Origin: Deltaproteobacteria bacterium
Lineage (GTDB): Bacteria > Bdellovibrionota > JACOXK01 > 2-02-FULL-40-11
Length of the DNA stretch: 6,641 nucleotides
Assembly: GCA_016193165.1 (NCBI GenBank)
Contig: JACPST010000178.1
Coordinates: 1 to 6,641 of the forward strand
Direction: 5' to 3'
The notes under the pieces were generated by a model. The model was not told where the DNA came from. It searched no databases and saw nothing but the letters and a program-made list of their open reading frames with translations. Both the position numbers and the translations under genes were made by a program. This document shows, piece after piece, positions 3,767-6,641 of this stretch; position 1 is the stretch's first letter, and each line of letters begins with the position of its first letter.

Positions 3767-5199
3767 CGTTTGTAGGTCAAAATGAGATTTCTTGCGGCTT
3801 TGACTTCGTCGACGCGGCGCACGGGGCTTGTATGTGGAGCTTGCTGTACTGTTTCTGGAGAAACTTCACATTCCTTGGCAATCGAAATCATGGCTTCGCA
3901 AAAGCGATCCACTTCTTCTTTGGATTCTGTTTCTGTGGGTTCGATCATTAAAGCTCCAGACACAATGAGCGGGAAATAGACTGTCGGTGGGTGAAATCCA
4001 TAATCCATAAGACGTTTGGCAATATCCAGTGTTTTGATGTGGTATTTAAGTTGTTTTTTGTCACTTAAGATGACTTCGTGCATGCAAGGCTTATCATCAT
4101 AAGCAAGATCATAAGCCTCTCTTAAACGCTGTTTGATGTAGTTGGCATTTAAAACTGCCATTTGAGTGGCTTTGGTGAGCCCATCGCCTCCCAAGGCTCT
4201 CATATACGTGTAGGCACGAACCAAAACTCCAAAATTTCCATAAAATCCCTTCACTCGTCCAATGGATTTGGGGTTGCTTTTCAAAAGAGAATAGCTGTTA
4301 TCTTTATAAATGACACGAGGGAAAGGAAGATAAGGAATAAGTTTTTCCTTCACTCCCACAGGGCCAGCGCCTGGGCCGCCTCCGCCATGAGGGGTAGAAA
4401 AAGTTTTGTGAAGATTGAATTGGAGCACATCAATCCCCATTTCAGCAATTTTAGCTTGACCCATGAGAGCATTAAAATTAGCGCCGTCGCAATAGACCAA
4501 AGCATCGTGTTGGTGCATGAGTTTGGCAATCTCAGCAATATTTTCTTCGAAAAGTCCCAGAGTGTTGGGATTTGTAATCATAATGCCTGCAACGGAGGAA
4601 TCTAAAAGCTGGGCAATGGCTTTGGGATCTAAAATGCCTTTTTCGTTGGAGGAAACTTTTACGACATCATAGCCGCATAAAGCAGAACTGGCCGGGTTTG
4701 TGCCATGGGCAGAATCTGGAATGAGAATTTTTGTTTTTTGAATGCCCTTGTCTTTGTGATACGCACGAATGAGTTTAAGTCCCGTAAATTCTCCTTGAGC
4801 TCCGGCCGCAGGCATGAGGGTGACAGCATCCATGCCGCTTAATTCGCAAAGCCACTTTTCGACGTGAACCATAAGTTCTAGCGAACCTTGTACCAAATCT
4901 TGCGGAGCGTAAGGATGAACACTCGCAAAGGCAGGGAGAGCAGCCATTTCATCATTGATTTTGGGATTATATTTCATGGTGCAAGAACCCAAAGGATAGA
5001 GTCCTTTTTCAATATTAAAGTTGGTTGAGGCAAGCTCAACATAGTGCCTGATCACTTCTAGTTCGCTGAGTTGTGGAAGGCCAATCGAAGAAAGAGAGTC
5101 CCTTAAAAACTTTTTTGGAAGCGTATTTTTTTCTTTAAAAGAAGGAAAATCAAAAGAACTTCGATCTGTGCTTGATTTTTCAAAAATAAGTTTTTTCAT
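3763..5199 (-). CDS. gcvPB: Glycine dehydrogenase (decarboxylating) subunit 2, P-protein beta chain
   Basis: This is the catalytic half of the two-subunit P-protein of the glycine cleavage system. It decarboxylates glycine on pyridoxal phosphate and passes the aminomethyl group to the lipoyl arm of GcvH. With the start at 5199 it has 478 residues, the usual size. Visible motifs are GLYPLGSCTMKYNP (about 66-79), MPAAGAQGEFTGL, DSAHGTNPASSA, CDGANFNALMG, and NLHKTFSTPHGGGGPGAGP with the PLP-binding lysine at about residue 265 (codon 4405-4407). The ATG at 5199 overlaps the gcvPA stop as ATGA, so translation is probably coupled; an in-frame ATG at 5211 would add only MQRP and is less likely. It is the last gene of the operon visible here, and no terminator precedes the convergent gene. 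The frame is intact, with no missing key residues. Confidence 0.97.
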   Translation of the reverse strand: MKKLIFEKSSTDRSSFDFPSFKEKNTLPKKFLRDSLSSIGLPQLSELEVIRHYVELASTNFNIEKGLYPLGSCTMKYNPKINDEMAALPAFASVHPYAPQDLVQGSLELMVHVEKWLCELSGMDAVTLMPAAGAQGEFTGLKLIRAYHKDKGIQKTKILIPDSAHGTNPASSALCGYDVVKVSSNEKGILDPKAIAQLLDSSVAGIMITNPNTLGLFEENIAEIAKLMHQHDALVYCDGANFNALMGQAKIAEMGIDVLQFNLHKTFSTPHGGGGPGAGPVGVKEKLIPYLPFPRVIYKDNSYSLLKSNPKSIGRVKGFYGNFGVLVRAYTYMRALGGDGLTKATQMAVLNANYIKQRLREAYDLAYDDKPCMHEVILSDKKQLKYHIKTLDIAKRLMDYGFHPPTVYFPLIVSGALMIEPTETESKEEVDRFCEAMISIAKECEVSPETVQQAPHTSPVRRVDEVKAARNLILTYKR

Positions 5200-6542
5200 A
5201 GGGCGTTGCATAAGGCTTCAATTTGTTCTTCGGTGTTTAATTCTGTTGTACACACGAGTAAGCAATTTTTAAGTTCTGGATAGTGTTTTTCAAGAGAAAA
5301 TCCTCCTAATATTTTTTGATCTTTGAGTCTTTTCTCAACCTCTGACAGCGGTTTTTGAGTTTCTATGACCACTTCGTTGAAAAAGGGAGCATCAAAATGA
5401 CCTTTGGCTTTGGCTGCTAGCAGCGGCCTTTTTAATTTTTCACACAGCGTATTAGCCAAAGAATGATTCCATTGGGCCAGTTTTTTTAATCCTTTTTCTC
5501 CTAAGGTTGAAAGATAGATCGTACTGCGAGTGGCAAGGAGAGCTTGATTGGTGCAAATGTTAGAAGTGGCTTTTTCTCGACGGATATGTTGTTCGCGCGT
5601 AGAAAGAGTTAAAGTAAAAGCTCTTTTTCCTTCGGAATCAGTGGTTTCTCCTACGATTCTTCCTGGCATGGAGCGCACAAAAGACATGCGAGAAGCAAAG
5701 AAGCCAACATGGGGGCCGCCAAACGAAGGTGGATTTCCAAAGGATTGTGCTTCTCCCACTACAATATCCGCACCGCTTTCCCCGGGGGATTTAAGCAGCG
5801 CCAAAGAAAGAGGTTCTGGGACAGCTACAATGAGTAGAGCCTTGTGGGCAGTACAAATTTTTTGAATGGCTTCTAAATCTTCGATGCAGCCAAAAAAATT
5901 GGGGGTTTGAACCAAAACAGCTAAAGAGGTCTCGTCTATTTTTCTTTCTAAATCAGAGGTGTCGATAGTTCCTGTTTTGGGATGATACGCAATGGATGCA
6001 AGTTCTACTTCTTGTGCTTCCAAATAGGTTTTGCAGACGTCGCGATATTCGGGATGAATATTTTGTGGGACTAAAATTTTTGTTTTTTGTGGAAAAAGCC
6101 GCTTGGCCATGAGACACGCTTCCGCCAAAGCTGAAGCGCCGTCATACATCGAGGCATTGGCTACTTCCATCCCCGTTAGATTTGCAATCATAGTTTGAAA
6201 TTCAAAAATAGTTTGTAGAGTTCCTTGGCTAATCTCGGGTTGATAAGGAGTGTAAGCCGTTAGAAATCCTCCTTGAGAACCCAGATAGTTGACAACCGTA
6301 GGGACAAAATGTCTATAACACCCCGCTCCTAAAAAACTTTGGTACCGATGAGCGGTATTTTTATTGGCTATGGATTCCACGTGAGTCTTAAGCTCAATTT
6401 CAGAAAGAGAGGAGGGAAGATTTAAGGGTTTTTCAAGACGAAATTCCTTTGGGATGGGAGAGAATAGGGCATCTATAGAAGAGACCCCTATTACTTTAAG
6501 CATTGCTTCGATATCCTGAGCTGTATGCGGAATATATCGCAT
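5196..6542 (-). CDS. gcvPA: Glycine dehydrogenase (decarboxylating) subunit 1, P-protein alpha chain
   Basis: This is the non-catalytic half of the two-subunit glycine decarboxylase. It has the PLP-enzyme fold without the lysine and forms the alpha2-beta2 P-protein with GcvPB. The product is 448 residues from 6542. Family motifs include MRYIPHT at the start, SFLGAGCYRHFVP (about 69-81), FLTAYTPYQPEISQG, NASMYDGASALAEA, QSFGNPPSFGGPHVGFFA (about 266-283), MPGRIVGET and TREQHIRREKATSNICTNQA. An in-frame ATG at 6548 would add MI; the conserved MRYIPHT beginning favours 6542. No strong Shine-Dalgarno is visible. The gene begins within 10 bases of the gcvH stop, so it probably relies on read-through or coupling from gcvH. 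It ends in the ATGA overlap with gcvPB. Confidence 0.97.
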   Translation of the reverse strand: MRYIPHTAQDIEAMLKVIGVSSIDALFSPIPKEFRLEKPLNLPSSLSEIELKTHVESIANKNTAHRYQSFLGAGCYRHFVPTVVNYLGSQGGFLTAYTPYQPEISQGTLQTIFEFQTMIANLTGMEVANASMYDGASALAEACLMAKRLFPQKTKILVPQNIHPEYRDVCKTYLEAQEVELASIAYHPKTGTIDTSDLERKIDETSLAVLVQTPNFFGCIEDLEAIQKICTAHKALLIVAVPEPLSLALLKSPGESGADIVVGEAQSFGNPPSFGGPHVGFFASRMSFVRSMPGRIVGETTDSEGKRAFTLTLSTREQHIRREKATSNICTNQALLATRSTIYLSTLGEKGLKKLAQWNHSLANTLCEKLKRPLLAAKAKGHFDAPFFNEVVIETQKPLSEVEKRLKDQKILGGFSLEKHYPELKNCLLVCTTELNTEEQIEALCNAL

Positions 6543-6551
6543 AATCATAAA

Positions 6552-6641
6552 TTAAGACGTAAGTTTCTTGTATTGTTCATGAGTCAATAAATCCTTTAAT
6601 TCTTCTGGGTGAGCTATCTGAACTTTGATCATCCACGCCTG
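6552..6641 (-). CDS. gcvH: Glycine cleavage system H protein, C-terminal fragment
   Basis: The minus strand from the window edge to a TAA at 6552-6554 encodes 29 residues beginning QAWMIKV and ending HEQYKKLTS. This matches the C-terminus of GcvH ('GWMIKIKxSDPxELxxLLSxExYxKL'). The H protein carries the lipoyl group that shuttles the aminomethyl unit between P- and T-proteins; the lipoyl-lysine region lies outside the window. The order gcvH-gcvPA-gcvPB is the common one in bacteria with split P-protein, and gcvT is expected further upstream. Confidence 0.9.
   Translation of the reverse strand, partial: QAWMIKVQIAHPEELKDLLTHEQYKKLTS

Noticed and set aside
4162..4605. Plus-strand 147-codon ORF inside gcvPB
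   Set aside because: gcvPB on the other strand is intact and highly conserved over the same stretch, so this is a shadow frame.

Overview
The window looks like chromosomal DNA of a Gram-negative bacterium of low to moderate GC content, probably an uncultivated or deltaproteobacteria-like lineage. The evidence is a two-subunit glycine decarboxylase (gcvPA/gcvPB), an exported formylglycine-generating-enzyme-like (FGE-like) protein, a 'VILSAAKNL'-type interspersed repeat, and traces of a diversity-generating retroelement (DGR). I cannot place it to genus.

Layout. The left edge (1-228, +) is the tail of a nucleotidyltransferase-like/AbiEii-type gene. Next comes a secreted 502-aa protein (254-1762, +) with a helical/coiled-coil N-terminal part and a C-terminal FGE/C-type-lectin domain. 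Its last ~35 codons have the hallmarks of a DGR variable repeat: 14 putatively variable codons all end in C or T, as expected if they derive from AAC/AAT/GAC template codons by adenine mutagenesis, and they alternate with nearly A-free invariant codons. A 7-bp-stem hairpin lies just after the stop codon and a 51-base imperfect palindrome follows.

From 1899 to 3310 (+) runs a compact cluster of overlapping genes. It holds the C-terminal stub of a RelE/HigB-like toxin, its XRE-type antitoxin, a small HRDC-domain protein of the kind that accompanies DGR reverse transcriptases, an ORF that looks like the first ~35 residues of Avd (the DGR accessory protein) joined in frame to pieces of a BrnT toxin, and a BrnA-like antitoxin followed by a rho-independent terminator. 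No reverse transcriptase and no template repeat (TR) are present. I infer that this is a DGR locus whose core (rest of avd, TR, RT) was lost by deletion, or a target plus accessory genes now served by an RT elsewhere in the genome. Several in-frame or near-frame deletion junctions in the region fit repeated microdeletion: in the FGE domain, the RelE toxin, Avd and BrnT.

The 3428-3766 (+) gene encodes a coiled-coil protein with four 9-residue repeats; its stop codon overlaps the convergent gcvPB stop. The right half (3763-6641, -) is a conserved housekeeping operon, gcvH-gcvPA-gcvPB of the glycine cleavage system, with ATGA coupling between gcvPA and gcvPB. It marks the boundary between accessory DNA on the left and core genome on the right.
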